41,202 bases of DNA from Bacteroidales bacterium (GTDB lineage Bacteria; Bacteroidota; Bacteroidia; Bacteroidales; UBA932). The stretch is taken from assembly GCA_017617495.1 (NCBI GenBank), contig JAFZWD010000014.1, forward strand, positions 1-41,202, read 5' to 3'. The first letter of the stretch is position 1. The number at the start of each line of letters is the position of its first letter. Below are positions 32,496-41,129 of this stretch, piece by piece. Made by a program: the position numbers and the translations under genes. The notes below the pieces were generated by a model, which worked only from the letters and a program-made list of their open reading frames with translations, was not told the origin of the DNA and did not search any database.

Positions 32496-33023
32496 CTATT
32501 TAGGTGAAATGAAGAAAGTTTTGATTACCCGTACGGTGAAGATAATCGCAAAGATTATCAGCATCAGGAAGAAATAGAAAGTCAGCGGCTTGCTGTAGTC
32601 TTCCGCAGGGATGTCGCGGAAAGTGACTTCCAGGCGGTCTGAGAACCCTGCCTCATATTCGGCCAGTTCCTCCGGCGTAGCCTTCTCTGCCTTTTTCTTT
32701 GCTGCCGGCTTTTTCATTTTTTCCTTCTTGACAAGATGCTCCTCATATTTCTCGCGGGTTGCCTTGTCCGCCGAAACGGCCCAGGACTTCCTGAAGCCCT
32801 TAATCATTCTGGAGATGGCGATCTTCTTGAACGGAGACGCAATCTCTTTTGCCGCAGCCGAGGTAAACAACGAATCCACAGGGATGTCCTGATTCCTGGT
32901 CCTCAGGGCCTGCTGCTGCACGGGGTCGGTAATCTTCTCGCGTTTCTTGACTCCGCCGCAGGACGGAGCGACGAAGAGCAGCGCCAGAAGGAGCGACAAC
33001 CAGATAATACCAATTCTTTTCAT
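32496..33023 (-). CDS. Lipoprotein-like protein with C-terminal membrane helix
   Basis: 175 residues. The N-terminus (LLLALLFVAPSCGG) contains a lipobox, so processing and lipidation at Cys22 are expected. A basic, Lys/Ala-rich middle (KKEKMKKPAAKKKAEKATP) follows, then a second hydrophobic segment (LTFYFFLMLIIFAIIFTV) with a positive end. An N-terminal lipid anchor plus a C-terminal helix in one small protein is an unusual arrangement and could clip it in two membranes or make a hairpin. No family was recognised. Spacing of 10 bp after the FHA gene places it in the operon; a structural role in the membrane complex is inferred. Confidence 0.75.
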   Translation of the reverse strand: MKRIGIIWLSLLLALLFVAPSCGGVKKREKITDPVQQQALRTRNQDIPVDSLFTSAAAKEIASPFKKIAISRMIKGFRKSWAVSADKATREKYEEHLVKKEKMKKPAAKKKAEKATPEELAEYEAGFSDRLEVTFRDIPAEDYSKPLTFYFFLMLIIFAIIFTVRVIKTFFISPK

Positions 33024-33033
33024 AAACCTATTC

Positions 33034-33633
33034 TTATTCTACAATAAAATCGAGGGTAGCTATACGGACCTTGTCGCCCGCTTTGATGGAGACGGGGACG
33101 TTGGGCTGAAGCTTCACGCCGTTGACGAGCGTGCCGTTGGTGGAGCCCACGTCGGTAAGCGTCCATCCGGTCGGGCCTCCGGCGCCGATATTGCCGTGCC
33201 TGCCTGACACGTAGGGGCAGGTAGCGAGTTCCGGCCAGATGCCGCCGGTGCGGCCGAAGATGCCTTCGCGCAGCGGGAGGTTCCAGCCGTTGCCGGCCAG
33301 TTTCCCCGCCACCGCCGGAGCTGGTGCGCCCGCCGCAGTAGGCTGCGGCGCAGGTTGCTGCGGTGCGGGCTGTTTAGGTGCCATCTGAGGCGCGGGAGGG
33401 GTCCCCTCTCCGGATGCCGTCCCGGAGGGACCGGTTCGAGGAGAGGGTTCCCCGACCGCCCCAATACCAGCAATATATTTACGTCCGGGGATGAGGTCGT
33501 TGCCGCAGACGGGACACTGGGTGCCGCGCTTGGGCCGCTTGCACTCCGGACACCACATCAGCTCCTTGCCGCACTGGTCGCAGAAGGCGCTGTCGTCGGG
33601 AATTGTATTCCTGCAGTCGGGACACTGTATCAT
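33034..33633 (-). CDS. Zinc-ribbon FHA-domain phosphothreonine reader
   Basis: 199 residues. Residues 4-43 contain a double zinc ribbon (CPDC, CDQC, CPEC, CPVC). A Pro/Ala/Gln-rich linker spans 60-115, and residues 117-199 form an FHA domain with GRTG (127-130), SGRH (143-146) and STNGT (164-168), the residues that bind phosphothreonine peptides. It thus reads phosphorylation made by the operon's kinase, presumably recruiting the AAA protein whose stop overlaps its start by 4 bp. No membrane segment. The FHA key residues are all intact. Confidence 0.93.
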   Translation of the reverse strand: MIQCPDCRNTIPDDSAFCDQCGKELMWCPECKRPKRGTQCPVCGNDLIPGRKYIAGIGAVGEPSPRTGPSGTASGEGTPPAPQMAPKQPAPQQPAPQPTAAGAPAPAVAGKLAGNGWNLPLREGIFGRTGGIWPELATCPYVSGRHGNIGAGGPTGWTLTDVGSTNGTLVNGVKLQPNVPVSIKAGDKVRIATLDFIVE

Positions 33634-36600
33634 ATTACATCCTCCATCCTAATGGTTTTACGTTCCTCCGGCGTATGGGCGCCGCCTTCCTCTGCCAGAC
33701 GTGCCGCGAGATTGCTCTTGACCTCGTCGAACAGATTGCGGGCGTCGCGTCCGTTGCCGAAAGTGCGTCCGCGGTTATTGTACAGCATGGTAAGCTTGCC
33801 GCGCACGGCATTCTCGGCCATAGGGTCGAGCACATAGCCGCCCTTGTCCGCATGGATCATGAAGATGCGGAACAGTTCCTCGGGATTGTAATCCTCGAAT
33901 GTAATGCGGTTGCGGGCGGGGAAACGGCTCTCGAAGCCGCTGTTTTCGGATATGAAGGCCTGCATCTCGAAGGTGTAACCCGCAGCTATGCATACGAACT
34001 TGCCGCGGTCGTTCTCCAGCCGCGCCACGAGCACCTCCATTGCATTGCGCCCGTACTGGTCGGAAGCCAGCTGGTAGGCCTCGTCGATGAACAGGATACC
34101 TCCCATAGCGGTATCGATTACGTGCGAGGTAATGGCCTCGGTATCGCCTACGTAGCGTCCTACAAGGTCGGATTTGCCTACCTCAACCACGTTCGGGGTG
34201 GGCAGGGCGCCCATGGAATAAAGGATCTTGCCCATCAGCCGCGCCACCGTAGTCTTGCCGGTGCCGGGGTTGCCCAGGAACAGATAATGCCCGAGCGGAA
34301 TGTCCGGCCGGCGGTTTTCGAGCCTGGCGCTCTCGATTTCGTTGTTAATAGTATGCGCCAACTTGGTGAGGGCCGTCTTTACGCCTTCCAGGCCGACCAG
34401 CGCGTTGAGTTCCGCCAGGCAGTCGTCCACCGACACCTTGGCGGGTTCCACGTAAGGAATGTCCTCGAGATATGCGGTGCGGAGGAACTCGGGCGGCATC
34501 TTGTCCCACTGGTCGAAGGGAATATTGCCGATTCGGTTGTTTATATTCGTCTTTGTCTCCGCCACCTTCTTGATGGCCTCGCCTGCGTTGCCGAACTTGT
34601 CGTCCTTCATCGCCACCATGTTCTGGAACATCCGGCGGACCTTCGTGCGCACTTCCTCGTCGGCAAGGGTGAAATTGTATTTCTTGCCCTTGGCGGCATT
34701 TTCGTATATCTGCAGCAGTTCTTCGGCGGAGTAATCGTCGATATGGATTGTATGGGAGAAGCGCCTCTTGAGACCCGGATTGGAATTCATGAAGGCGGCC
34801 ATCTCCTTGGGATAACCCGCGCAGATTACCACAAACTTGCCGGCCTCGTTCTCCATACGGGTCATCAGCACCTGCACGGCCTTCTTTCCTTCGGAGCTCG
34901 TGCTCTGGCCTGCGGAATCCATCGGTTCCAGGTCGTAGGCTTCGTCCAGGAAGAGCACGCCGCCCATAGCCTCGTTGATGGCAGCATCCATATTCTTGTC
35001 GGACTCGTTGATAAACTTTCCGATTATGTCCTTTGGCACCTTCTCGGTTACGCGGTCGGTGGAGGTGACACCCAGGGCCTTGAAGATGCGTCCGAAAGTG
35101 CGTGCGACCGTGCTTTTGCCGGTGCCCGGGTTGCCGGTGAGGATGAAATTGAACTTCGTGAGCCCTTCGGCTGCCTCCCCCATCTCCACAAGCTGCTTCT
35201 GCACGGCAATCTCTTTGGCGATGCGCCGGATGGAGTCCTTGACGCTCTGCATCCCCACGAAGCCGTCCAGTTCCTTCATTATGTCGTCCACCGAAATCTC
35301 GCCCTGGGCATCCTCGCCCACTATATCTGCATAGCTCAGAGTGTCGTCTTCCGCCTTGCGGGCGCGATGACGCTTTACCGCATCGTCGAAGAGATTGCGC
35401 ACCTCGCGGGCGTTGCCGAAAGTGTCGCTGCGTTTCAGATACATCCTGTCGAATACCTTGGGGAGCATTTCCTCCGCCTTGGGATCGAGGGTGAAGACCG
35501 TGCCTTCGTCGTTGTCTGCCATCATCATACGGAAGAGCTGCTCGAGCTCGCGGGCGTTATAGTCCGGGAATTCTATGGTTACGTTGCAGCGCGACGGAAT
35601 GCCCGGATTCATCCGCACGAACTCGTTCATCTCCTTGGTGTAGCCGGCCATTATGCAGACGAAATCGCCCTTGCGGTTTTCCAGCAGCGGAAGAAGGGTG
35701 TTCACGGCATCCATGCCGTAGCTGCCCTTGTCGCCGTCGCCGCCCTTGAGCGCATAGGCTTCGTCGATAAAGAGCACTCCGCCCATCGCCTTGTTTACGT
35801 AACTTTTGACGTTGGCCTCGGAATCGCCAACGCACTGTCCTATGAAGTCCTTGCCGGAAATCTCCACGAACTGGCCGGTGGGCAGGGCGCCGATGGCGCT
35901 GAGCACCTCTCCGAACTTGCGGGCGAAGGTGGTCTTGCCGGTGCCGGGGTTGCCGGTGAAGAGATAATGGTCTTTGAGAAGCTTGTCGGTGACGCCCTTC
36001 TCCTTGCGCGTCTTGATATTGCTGATGATGGCGCGGATTTCGTCCTTGACGCTCTGCAGGCCCACATATTTGTCGAGTTCCGCAAGAATCTCTTCCTCGC
36101 CCTTGGGGATGAAGCACTCCGCGTCCGGGATATCCTGGTTCCCGACTGTCTTGCTGCCGCGGAGTGCAGCCTTTACCGAGATGCTCTCGGCGACTTTGTC
36201 GGCGAGATGCCCGTTAACGTGGCCGAGGTCCGTCCTGCGCATATACCACGAGAAATGCGAACTCAGTTTCTTTACGATATCCGGAGCCACATCCATGTGA
36301 TACTTCTCCTTGAGCTGCAACAGGGTAAGTGCAGTGAGGTCCTTGATGCTGAAAGCGTCCAGACGGAATTCGAACTCGAAGAGGCGGTAAACGTCCTTGT
36401 TGTTTCCCATGAAACCGGAGAGGTCGTTAAGGGTGCCGCAGAGAATCACCACAGGAGCACTTTCGGTGTTGCGCATATGGTGGAAGAGTTTGTCCAGCTG
36501 GTTGACATCCGTCGCCTTGGATGCAGGAAGGAGTTTCTGCGCATTGGTAATCAGCAGTATGCCGTCCCTGAGGGCCTCGATATTCTTCTCGAAATCGCCG

Positions 36601-36929
36601 GCGAAGTCGCCCCAGTCGGCGGCGTCCACTTCCTTGGGAGCCTTCTTTATCAGCCCCGTGGCTGTCATCTTCTCCGCAATTATATGGGCGACGAAGCTCT
36701 TTCCGGTGCCGGAGTCGCCGAGCACCAGGCAGTCCATGCCCATGCGGGCGCCGTTGGAGGCAAATTCCCTGGCGACCTTGAGCTTCATCTCGAGGTCCTC
36801 CATATCCTTTGCTATGGAGTCCTTGCCGATCAGGGTTTTTGCCGACGCCGGAGCGGCGACGGTTTCGCCGCAAAAACGGCAGTATTTCGCTTCCGGGCGG
36901 TTATCTTTACCGCAATTACCGCATTTCAT
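33630..36929 (-). CDS. Zinc-ribbon protein with four tandem AAA+ (CbbX/SpoVK-type) modules
   Basis: 1,099 residues. A zinc ribbon (CGNCGK and CRFCGE, residues 3-21) precedes four P-loop modules. Walker A motifs are at 71-78 (GDSGTGKS), 326-333 (GNPGTGKT), 599-606 (GNPGTGKS) and 886-893 (GNPGTGKT). Walker B motifs for the last three are VLFIDEAY (385), VLFLDEAY (658) and ILFIDEAY (945); module 1 has ILLITNAQKLL in its place, so it likely does not hydrolyse ATP. Arginine fingers SRC, KRRF and SRF follow. Modules 2-4 resemble the CbbX family, which works as hexameric remodellers; tandem fusion in one chain is uncommon. It starts 2 bp after the kinase gene and overlaps the FHA gene by 4 bp. Confidence 0.93.
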   Translation of the reverse strand: MKCGNCGKDNRPEAKYCRFCGETVAAPASAKTLIGKDSIAKDMEDLEMKLKVAREFASNGARMGMDCLVLGDSGTGKSFVAHIIAEKMTATGLIKKAPKEVDAADWGDFAGDFEKNIEALRDGILLITNAQKLLPASKATDVNQLDKLFHHMRNTESAPVVILCGTLNDLSGFMGNNKDVYRLFEFEFRLDAFSIKDLTALTLLQLKEKYHMDVAPDIVKKLSSHFSWYMRRTDLGHVNGHLADKVAESISVKAALRGSKTVGNQDIPDAECFIPKGEEEILAELDKYVGLQSVKDEIRAIISNIKTRKEKGVTDKLLKDHYLFTGNPGTGKTTFARKFGEVLSAIGALPTGQFVEISGKDFIGQCVGDSEANVKSYVNKAMGGVLFIDEAYALKGGDGDKGSYGMDAVNTLLPLLENRKGDFVCIMAGYTKEMNEFVRMNPGIPSRCNVTIEFPDYNARELEQLFRMMMADNDEGTVFTLDPKAEEMLPKVFDRMYLKRSDTFGNAREVRNLFDDAVKRHRARKAEDDTLSYADIVGEDAQGEISVDDIMKELDGFVGMQSVKDSIRRIAKEIAVQKQLVEMGEAAEGLTKFNFILTGNPGTGKSTVARTFGRIFKALGVTSTDRVTEKVPKDIIGKFINESDKNMDAAINEAMGGVLFLDEAYDLEPMDSAGQSTSSEGKKAVQVLMTRMENEAGKFVVICAGYPKEMAAFMNSNPGLKRRFSHTIHIDDYSAEELLQIYENAAKGKKYNFTLADEEVRTKVRRMFQNMVAMKDDKFGNAGEAIKKVAETKTNINNRIGNIPFDQWDKMPPEFLRTAYLEDIPYVEPAKVSVDDCLAELNALVGLEGVKTALTKLAHTINNEIESARLENRRPDIPLGHYLFLGNPGTGKTTVARLMGKILYSMGALPTPNVVEVGKSDLVGRYVGDTEAITSHVIDTAMGGILFIDEAYQLASDQYGRNAMEVLVARLENDRGKFVCIAAGYTFEMQAFISENSGFESRFPARNRITFEDYNPEELFRIFMIHADKGGYVLDPMAENAVRGKLTMLYNNRGRTFGNGRDARNLFDEVKSNLAARLAEEGGAHTPEERKTIRMEDVI

Positions 36930-36931
36930 AT

Positions 36932-39900
36932 CTACTTTTTCTTGGATGCTTTACTTAAATCGTCCACCGATACCGACGCGCTCTTGTTGTAATAGCCTTC
37001 GGGCACCACGGTCTTCTTCTTTGCAGGTTCGGGCTGGGCCGCAGGCTTTGCAGCGGGCTTGGCGGCGGGCTTAGCCGCAGATTTCGCTGCGGATTTCGCC
37101 GCTGGCTGGCTCTTAGCGGCAGACTTTGCGCTCTGGCCGCCCTTGGCCGAAGACTTCGCCGCAGGCTTCGCGGCAGGCTTTGCCGTCTTCGCCTTGGCTT
37201 CTTCAGTTTCCGCGCTCTTCTTCTTGATTACTTTTTCTTTAAGCGGAGCGGAATATTTGTCGAAGCGCTCGCTCTTGGGGATAAAGGTGCTGAAGACAGC
37301 AAGCAGCAGCACTACCCCTATGAAAATCAGCACGCTCTTCCTGCGCTTGTGAAGGTCCTGCTCCCAATTCCAGAGGTTGTCGCCGTCGAAGGCTCCGTTG
37401 AGCGAAGAGTCGAAGGATGTGTCGTTGTTGAAGGCGTGGTAGAGAGGCTCCAGCACCTTCTCGTCGAAGCCCGGCTTGGTAAACTTGCGGGCCTGTCTTG
37501 CATAGCTGCTATGGTTGAATATTGTCTTGATGGAGAAGAAAACGAGCGCTGCGAGCACTATAACCGCATATATATAAAGGATATACGCGCCCAGGAACTT
37601 CACCAGGAAGAAAATGGCCACCGCACCGGCGGATCCACCGATTATCGGAATCAGGCAGCCGTTCAGGTCGACTGTAAAATATATCACGGCGGCAAGCACG
37701 AGTCCTACCGGCCAGACAAACTTTTCGAGGTTCATTCCGGAGGTGTCCACTATGGGATGCTCTATTATGGAGAGCACCAGCATGATGAGCATCACAATGG
37801 CGGGCAGAATTGCAAACAGGATGGTGGCCACGTGCTGGAGTACCGCACGGATGCTGAGACCGCGCACCTTGCCCCTGCCCTCGGCAAGAATCCTGTCGGC
37901 TTCTTTGCGCGCGGAGTCGAAGCGACGCACCGGAAGTGCCTGATCGTCAATCTTGCGCACATCCTCCAGATAGGCGTACAGCAGTTTTTCGTAGGCAAAC
38001 TGGGGCTTGAGGTCGGCGTTTGGATTCTCCTGCCGATGCACTGCCATCCAGCCGCGCAGTCCCCTCTCGTCGAACTCTTTCTTGAGTTCCTTGCGGCCGA
38101 GGCCGAAGAGTTCCGAGTACTGGGTAAGCACCTTGGCGCTGTCCTGCAGTTCGTATTCGGGTTCCACCCCGAAGCCCTTGATTACCTTCATCCAGGCCGC
38201 CTGGGGGCGGAATATATCGTCCTTGGGACCGCATTTCTTAATGTAGTCGTCGCTGTTGCGGTCGGTGCAATACACGAACCAGGAGCGCTGCTGCTTGAAA
38301 TGCTGACCCTTCAGGTCGAAGGAATCCGTTACGTAATGATTGTCTTCCGGAGCAAGGAAATTCACCGCAATATTCGCTACGGTGGACGCGGGAATATACC
38401 TGTTGAGAGGAGCATGCTCAGGCTTGTTCCACTCGACGGACACCTTTGAAACATCGCCGCCGCAGATATTCCAGAAGATATGATAAACTTTATTGAAAAG
38501 CCTTCCGAGCCCCTCCTGTGTCATTGCATAGTAAGGGGAAGAAGGGTCGTTGCAGAGATTGATGTCCGTGAGAGGATCGATAGCCTGAACGCGGAGCATG
38601 AAGGTGGACGACTGGGTGGAAGTAGGAGCCAGCGCATCCACCAGCGCCTTGTTGCGCACCCGCACCCATTCCACGAATATGTCGGAATTCAGGGCAAGCG
38701 CCATCTGGGTATCCGGGACCGCCTTGTTGCAGAAATCGCTGACCTCCTTGAGGGTGACGGCCGTTTCGCTCAGGGCCTCCCCGGTCTCTTTGGATATGCC
38801 GGTGAGTTCAAGCGGCCAGGCCGGGGAAAGCTGGAAGACGGCGGCGTAAAGGCCGGCCTGCTGGTCTTTGGGATAGCGCTTTTCCACAATGTCCTGAATC
38901 TCCATGGCCAGCTCGGGATATGGTTTCAGCCATTTTTCGATCTGCCCGCGATAGAGATACTTGATTGCGAGGTCCTCGTCGTCCATCATGAAATCCGCCA
39001 GTTCCTCGGGGGTATTGGCGACCTGATGCTTGGAAGCGTTGTAGGTAATATTCAGGTCCTCGATAATTTCGCCTTCGTCCACCGGCACGTCCTCGCCTTT
39101 GATGGTGCGCACTATCTCGCCCAGGTCCCAGCGCTTGTCGGGATTCTTGATGAGCAGGCCGCGGCATATCCTGGCCAGCGGGTCCGGCATGTCGGCAGGC
39201 GGGGCGATACGGCCCTTCACCTTGTCGATTCCGAGTTCGGCCTCTTTCGAGCGGAAGGCGCCTTCGCCCATCCAGAGCGAGAGTATGGTCATTCCGAGCG
39301 AATAGAAATCCGCCTTGGGAGTCAGTTCCACGGAAGTCTTTCCGGCGATTGTAACGGTATCGGTATAAACCTCGGGAGCCGCATAAATCGGGGTACGTAC
39401 CTGCAGCGTCTTGCATTTGCCGTTCCTGTCGATAAGGTCCGCTATGCCGAAGTCGCAGAGCACGCAGTCCCAGCTGTCCTTGTCTTTTACCAGGATGTTT
39501 GCGGGCTTTACGTCCTTGTGCAGGACGCCGGCCTTGTGCATTTCGTCCAGCGCCATGGCGATTTTTGTCGCTATCGCGAGGATGGCCTGGGCGTTGCCCT
39601 TGATGCCTGCGGCGGCCGCGTTCCCTTCGGGGACGAATTCGAGCAGTTCGAAGTCCTCGTTGTAATCGATTATGTCGGAGATGTAGCCCTTGCCCTTGAG
39701 CCCGACCAGGGCCGGCATCACTTTGGTATTGGTGTGGAAGCCCTTGTGGCAGAGTTTCAAGGCGTATTTGCGCTTTTTGTCCGAGACGATGTAGAGGTCG
39801 CCTTCGGCTCCGCTGCCGATGAGTTCCTCGACAGTGTAGCTTTTGCCGCCGGCCTTGACGCTGTCGCCGGGGCCATAGGCTCCGCCTGATGCGGGAGTCT

Positions 39901-40045
39901 TCGGCTCCGGCTGTCCGCCTGGCATCGCCGCAGTGGACTGAGGCATCGCTGCAGTGGACTGGGGAGCCGCTGCTGTGGACTGAGGCGCTGCGGCCGTAGG
40001 CTGCGGGGCTGCCGCTGTGGGCTGGGGGTTAATTTCGTCCGCCAT
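36932..40045 (-). CDS. Membrane Ser/Thr protein kinase with repeat-bearing termini
   Basis: 1,037 residues. Five heptads of the type PQPTAAA/PQSTAAM (residues 7-41) come first, then a protein kinase domain (70-315): glycine loop GSGAEGDLY, Lys97 in YALK, HKD at 176-178 within LHKDVKPANIL, DFG at 198-200, APE at 223-225. The usual HRD is HKD, which still has the catalytic Asp178. A large unrecognised region (315-730) precedes several membrane helices (about 735-850 and 905-920), and a basic Lys/Ala/Pro repeat tail (KPAAKPAAKSSAK and similar) closes the protein. It should phosphorylate Ser/Thr of partners or itself for the FHA protein. It starts 1 bp after the zinc-ribbon gene. Confidence 0.93.
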   Translation of the reverse strand: MADEINPQPTAAAPQPTAAAPQSTAAAPQSTAAMPQSTAAMPGGQPEPKTPASGGAYGPGDSVKAGGKSYTVEELIGSGAEGDLYIVSDKKRKYALKLCHKGFHTNTKVMPALVGLKGKGYISDIIDYNEDFELLEFVPEGNAAAAGIKGNAQAILAIATKIAMALDEMHKAGVLHKDVKPANILVKDKDSWDCVLCDFGIADLIDRNGKCKTLQVRTPIYAAPEVYTDTVTIAGKTSVELTPKADFYSLGMTILSLWMGEGAFRSKEAELGIDKVKGRIAPPADMPDPLARICRGLLIKNPDKRWDLGEIVRTIKGEDVPVDEGEIIEDLNITYNASKHQVANTPEELADFMMDDEDLAIKYLYRGQIEKWLKPYPELAMEIQDIVEKRYPKDQQAGLYAAVFQLSPAWPLELTGISKETGEALSETAVTLKEVSDFCNKAVPDTQMALALNSDIFVEWVRVRNKALVDALAPTSTQSSTFMLRVQAIDPLTDINLCNDPSSPYYAMTQEGLGRLFNKVYHIFWNICGGDVSKVSVEWNKPEHAPLNRYIPASTVANIAVNFLAPEDNHYVTDSFDLKGQHFKQQRSWFVYCTDRNSDDYIKKCGPKDDIFRPQAAWMKVIKGFGVEPEYELQDSAKVLTQYSELFGLGRKELKKEFDERGLRGWMAVHRQENPNADLKPQFAYEKLLYAYLEDVRKIDDQALPVRRFDSARKEADRILAEGRGKVRGLSIRAVLQHVATILFAILPAIVMLIMLVLSIIEHPIVDTSGMNLEKFVWPVGLVLAAVIYFTVDLNGCLIPIIGGSAGAVAIFFLVKFLGAYILYIYAVIVLAALVFFSIKTIFNHSSYARQARKFTKPGFDEKVLEPLYHAFNNDTSFDSSLNGAFDGDNLWNWEQDLHKRRKSVLIFIGVVLLLAVFSTFIPKSERFDKYSAPLKEKVIKKKSAETEEAKAKTAKPAAKPAAKSSAKGGQSAKSAAKSQPAAKSAAKSAAKPAAKPAAKPAAQPEPAKKKTVVPEGYYNKSASVSVDDLSKASKKK
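37027..37198 (-). repeat. Lys/Ala/Pro-rich degenerate repeat region of the kinase gene
   Basis: The region encodes many short KPAA/KSAA units near the C-terminus of the kinase, similar to histone H1-like low-complexity sequence; unit lengths vary. Confidence 0.7.
39923..40027 (-). repeat. Five 21-bp tandem repeats at the start of the kinase gene
   Basis: Codons 7-41 of the kinase encode five heptads with the pattern P-Q-P/S-T-A-A-A/M, each 21 bp at the DNA level with minor differences. In-frame unit changes would alter repeat number without breaking the gene. Confidence 0.85.
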
Positions 40046-40046
40046 A

Positions 40047-40952
40047 CTATGATTCTCGTTTGTAAACTTTCTTTTCCACTTTGCTGGTGAAGAGTTCGGC
40101 GCCGGGGGTGCCCTCGGGCACCACGTCGCATTCCGTGCAGGTTACCCATTTGCCTCCGAACTCGCGCACCGCACATTCCTCGGGGCATCTGTGGAGCACG
40201 TGGCAACGGTTGCATTCCCATCCCATCGTCTTGCAGACGCGGATGCCATACCACTTCTCCTCCATTATCTCCATCATCGCGACCTTGCGCGAAGTGCAGT
40301 AGTTGCGCTGTTCCTGCGGAGTCATTCCGGCCGGAGGCAGCATCTGCTCCATCACCTTGTTGGCATCTTCCACCGCCTGCCTGTATTCCGCCATTATCTC
40401 CTCGCGGCTGCGGCCCGTCTTTTTTGCAGAAACCTTCGGCTTTTCGGCGGGCTTGAAGCCGACCTTTTCCATCAGTTCCCTCAGGCGGAGTTCTCCCTCC
40501 GTAGGGCCTTCCGGCGCGGCATCCTCGCCGCCGTCCTCCAGCGCGTCCAGTTCGGCCTGGAGTTCGGACAGATGCACCATGAGCCTGGCGGCTTCCTGCA
40601 CGTGGACGTCCTGCTTGGCCTTCTCCACCGCCTTTCGGGCGGCACGCGAAACCGGCTGGCCGCATTCCTTGCAGAAAGAGCGCAGGTTGCGCGCTCCGCA
40701 ATTGGGGCATATCACCCCGTCGGCGGGCATGCCGCATTCGGGGCAGTCTATATCTTCCGGGCTCATCGGGGCACCGCAGAAAGTGCAATAATCGACGAGT
40801 TTGCCTCCGCAGTGGGGGCAAAACTCATAATCGTCCCTGTCCAGGGCGGCGCCGCAGTGGGGGCAGGAGCCGGCGGCATCTGTTTTTTTTGTTTCCTGTT
40901 TGACCGCGACGCGTTCTTCCACACGCTCACGGGTCCTGACATTTTCCGCCAT
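40047..40952 (-). CDS. Multi-zinc-ribbon protein, first large gene of the signalling operon
   Basis: 301 residues. Six CXXC knuckles in the first 100 residues (30-33, 45-48, 56-59, 70-73, 82-85, 94-97) form three zinc ribbons (CPHC/CPHC, CTFC/CPEC, CPNC/CKEC). A helical acidic middle, LSELQAELDALEDGGEDAAPEG, follows. The C-terminus has another cysteine-rich set, CNRCHVLHRCPEEC and CTECDVV, giving more potential metal sites. No catalytic motif is seen; it is probably a cytoplasmic adaptor that binds the other zinc-ribbon proteins or a nucleic acid. ATG 40952 follows the micro-ORF stop by one base. Function is inferred only from zinc-ribbon frequency in the operon. Confidence 0.85.
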   Translation of the reverse strand: MAENVRTRERVEERVAVKQETKKTDAAGSCPHCGAALDRDDYEFCPHCGGKLVDYCTFCGAPMSPEDIDCPECGMPADGVICPNCGARNLRSFCKECGQPVSRAARKAVEKAKQDVHVQEAARLMVHLSELQAELDALEDGGEDAAPEGPTEGELRLRELMEKVGFKPAEKPKVSAKKTGRSREEIMAEYRQAVEDANKVMEQMLPPAGMTPQEQRNYCTSRKVAMMEIMEEKWYGIRVCKTMGWECNRCHVLHRCPEECAVREFGGKWVTCTECDVVPEGTPGAELFTSKVEKKVYKRES

Positions 40953-40953
40953 A

Positions 40954-41040
40954 TTAATCAGTCTTCTGTCCTGAGCAATCCGTCGACAACTTCTTCACCA
41001 CGCGGTAAATCGCTGCGAGGATATCTAGGGATACTTTCAT
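40954..41040 (-). CDS. Possible 28-codon micro-ORF upstream of the operon
   Basis: The minus strand reads MKVSLDILAAIYRVVKKL and then STDCSGQKTD, with its TAA one base before the ATG of the zinc-ribbon gene and a -7-like box upstream. The sequence could form an amphipathic helix. No homologue is recognisable. Spacing suggests translational coupling, but the length is too short to exclude chance. Confidence 0.35.
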   Translation of the reverse strand: MKVSLDILAAIYRVVKKLSTDCSGQKTD

Positions 41041-41054
41041 AATCGGGTTGTTTG

Positions 41055-41062
41055 CAAATATT
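41055..41062 (-). promoter_or_regulatory. Possible -7 box of the signalling operon
   Basis: AATATTTG on the minus strand (one mismatch to TAnnTTTG) lies 14 bp before the micro-ORF ATG. No well-spaced TTG accompanies it. Confidence 0.35.
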
Positions 41063-41117
41063 TTGCAATATAACAAATAAAAACTTATACGCCGCTGTGA
41101 CCCAGCGAAAAATTGTT

Positions 41118-41125
41118 TAGATTTG
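41118..41125 (+). promoter_or_regulatory. -7 box of the DUF4062 gene
   Basis: TAGATTTG lies 4 bp before the ATG at 41130, again predicting a leaderless mRNA. The divergent operon starts about 90 bp away. Confidence 0.55.
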
Positions 41126-41129
41126 CAAT

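Noticed and set aside
33603..36992. Very long open frame (1,129 codons) on the + strand opposite the AAA+ gene
   Set aside because: It is antisense to a gene with clear Walker A/B motifs and has only low-information residues; high G+C with strong codon bias leaves the opposite strand open.
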